Below, in pieces: positions 5,793-6,385 of a stretch of 6,385 bases of DNA. The notes under the pieces were generated by a model. That model did not search any database. It was not told where the DNA came from and saw nothing but the letters and a program-made list of their open reading frames with translations. The stretch lies in contig JAEWAH010000325.1 of NCBI GenBank assembly GCA_023391725.1, positions 1 through 6,385 on the forward strand. The letters run 5' to 3'. This DNA comes from Bacillota bacterium. Lineage in GTDB: Bacteria > Bacillota > Clostridia > Christensenellales > Aristaeellaceae. The position numbers and the translations under genes are program-made. The stretch's first letter is position 1, and each line of letters starts with the position of its first letter.

Positions 5793-6265
5793 CACAAATT
5801 GGGGTTCACGATGTCATTATGGAAGGGGGACCTCACCGCACTGCGGCCAAGAAAATCCACCACATATTTGGAAGCATCATCAAACACCACCGCTTCCGTG
5901 AGGTTGATCTTCAGGATGCAGGTGCCCGGGTCCGCCTCGTTTACATGGCGGTCGTAGAAAATGAAAAATACCTCTTTAAGCCCCGGGGTCAATTCCCGGT
6001 TCCGCTCCTCCCTGGGGTTGCCTAGGTTTTCCCCGATACCCCGGGCCTGAAACAGGTCCTTGCAAAGCGCCACCCGGGGATCTTTAAAGATATCCTGCAT
6101 TTTGCGGGAGGCGGTATGGGTGAGCACATACACCGCTTGATCCTTGTAATAGCCGTCCACAACGCGCACGCTTACACCGTTTTCGCCTGCGGTTGCCAGG
6201 GAGACCGTTACGTCATGGCCCAGCTGTTCCTCAAGCCTTTGGCAGGCCATTTCAAAATCGCTCAT
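5792..6265 (-). CDS. Pyridoxamine 5'-phosphate oxidase-like FMN-binding split-barrel protein
   Basis: The 157-aa length and segment order fit the PNPOx-like split-barrel superfamily: an N-terminal helix, strands VTVSLATAGENGVSVRVV (19-36), AVYVLTHTASRKMQDIFKDP (44-63) with the SRK segment that often contacts the FMN phosphate, VALCKDLFQARGIGENLGNP (65-84), then EVFFIFYDRHV and CILKINLTEAVVFDD. Relatives are flavin-dependent oxidoreductases or heme/F420 binders, and many are uncharacterised. The reaction here cannot be read from sequence, and a true PdxH role is unlikely because the PLP-site C-terminus is not seen. The ATG at 6265 has GGAAGGGG about 9 nt upstream. The stop TGA overlaps the start of the downstream GNAT gene, so the products are made together. 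Confidence 0.8.
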   Translation of the reverse strand: MSDFEMACQRLEEQLGHDVTVSLATAGENGVSVRVVDGYYKDQAVYVLTHTASRKMQDIFKDPRVALCKDLFQARGIGENLGNPREERNRELTPGLKEVFFIFYDRHVNEADPGTCILKINLTEAVVFDDASKYVVDFLGRSAVRSPFHNDIVNPNL

Positions 6266-6306
6266 AACAAAAGGCCCCTTCCGTCCATGGTCTCAGCAGC
6301 GCATAC

Positions 6307-6385
6307 TCAAGCATCCCGTTCCACAAATTCCACCATTTCCGTAAGGCTCCTGATCGCCCAGCGTCCGGGCTGCTTTCCCTCCCGG
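6307..6385 (-). CDS. C-terminal fragment of an unidentified gene (enters from right edge)
   Basis: The minus strand carries an open frame of 25 codons from the window edge to a TGA at 6309-6307. It encodes a segment including PGRWAIRSLTEMVEFVERDA, which has the amphipathic look of a real C-terminal helix. It would end 41 bp before the split-barrel start, in the same direction, as expected for an operon neighbour. Another frame is open through the same stretch and into the next gene, but its Trp/Gly-rich translation is less protein-like. Family unknown. Confidence 0.4.
   Translation of the reverse strand, partial: REGKQPGRWAIRSLTEMVEFVERDA

Overview
The window reads as a piece of a moderately high-GC (roughly high-50s % by eye) Firmicutes chromosome, most likely an uncultured gut-type member of the Clostridia (Oscillospiraceae/Ruminococcaceae-like). 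This is inferred from strong AGGAGG-type ribosome binding sites, Gram-positive-style gene families (small class I ManA, MdlB-like half ABC exporter), and G/C-rich palindromic extragenic repeats of a style common in that group. No taxonomic marker gene is present. Every gene I can support is on the minus strand, so transcription runs from right to left. Long plus-strand reading frames are shadows of these genes.

Right block (about 5340-6385): the last codons of an unidentified gene entering from the right edge, a flavin-reductase-like / pyridoxamine 5'-phosphate oxidase-like split-barrel protein, and a GNAT acetyltransferase whose start overlaps the stop of the split-barrel gene. This block ends in a clear intrinsic terminator (5247-5270) with a second small hairpin beside it.

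Intergenic block (4918-5339): terminator hairpins, a 141-bp inverted-repeat element (5104-5244) with perfect 22-bp outer arms that looks like a non-coding mobile repeat, about 120 bp with nothing convincing, and an extended -10 promoter (4954-4959) for the left block.

Left block (about 157-4917): a zinc-ribbon cytoplasmic protein of unknown function, a single-pass membrane-anchored protein of unknown function 12 bp downstream, then (after a 73-bp gap holding a perfect 13-bp palindrome and a weak promoter) a complete half-size ABC exporter, and finally, overlapping it by 4 bp (ATGA), an unusual single-chain fusion of a GNAT acetyltransferase with a full-length type I mannose-6-phosphate isomerase. 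The 3' end of this fusion gene runs into a cluster of three consecutive stem-loops (85-160), followed by a terminator-like hairpin near the left edge.

The two blocks look like separate transcription units. Left-block genes may form one operon, or the exporter and fusion gene may have their own regulated promoter at the palindrome. The most interesting item is the GNAT-ManA fusion: both halves keep their signature residues, the linker is only a few residues, and no ribosome binding site marks a separate ManA start. I see no CRISPR, phage, transposase, tRNA or rRNA gene.
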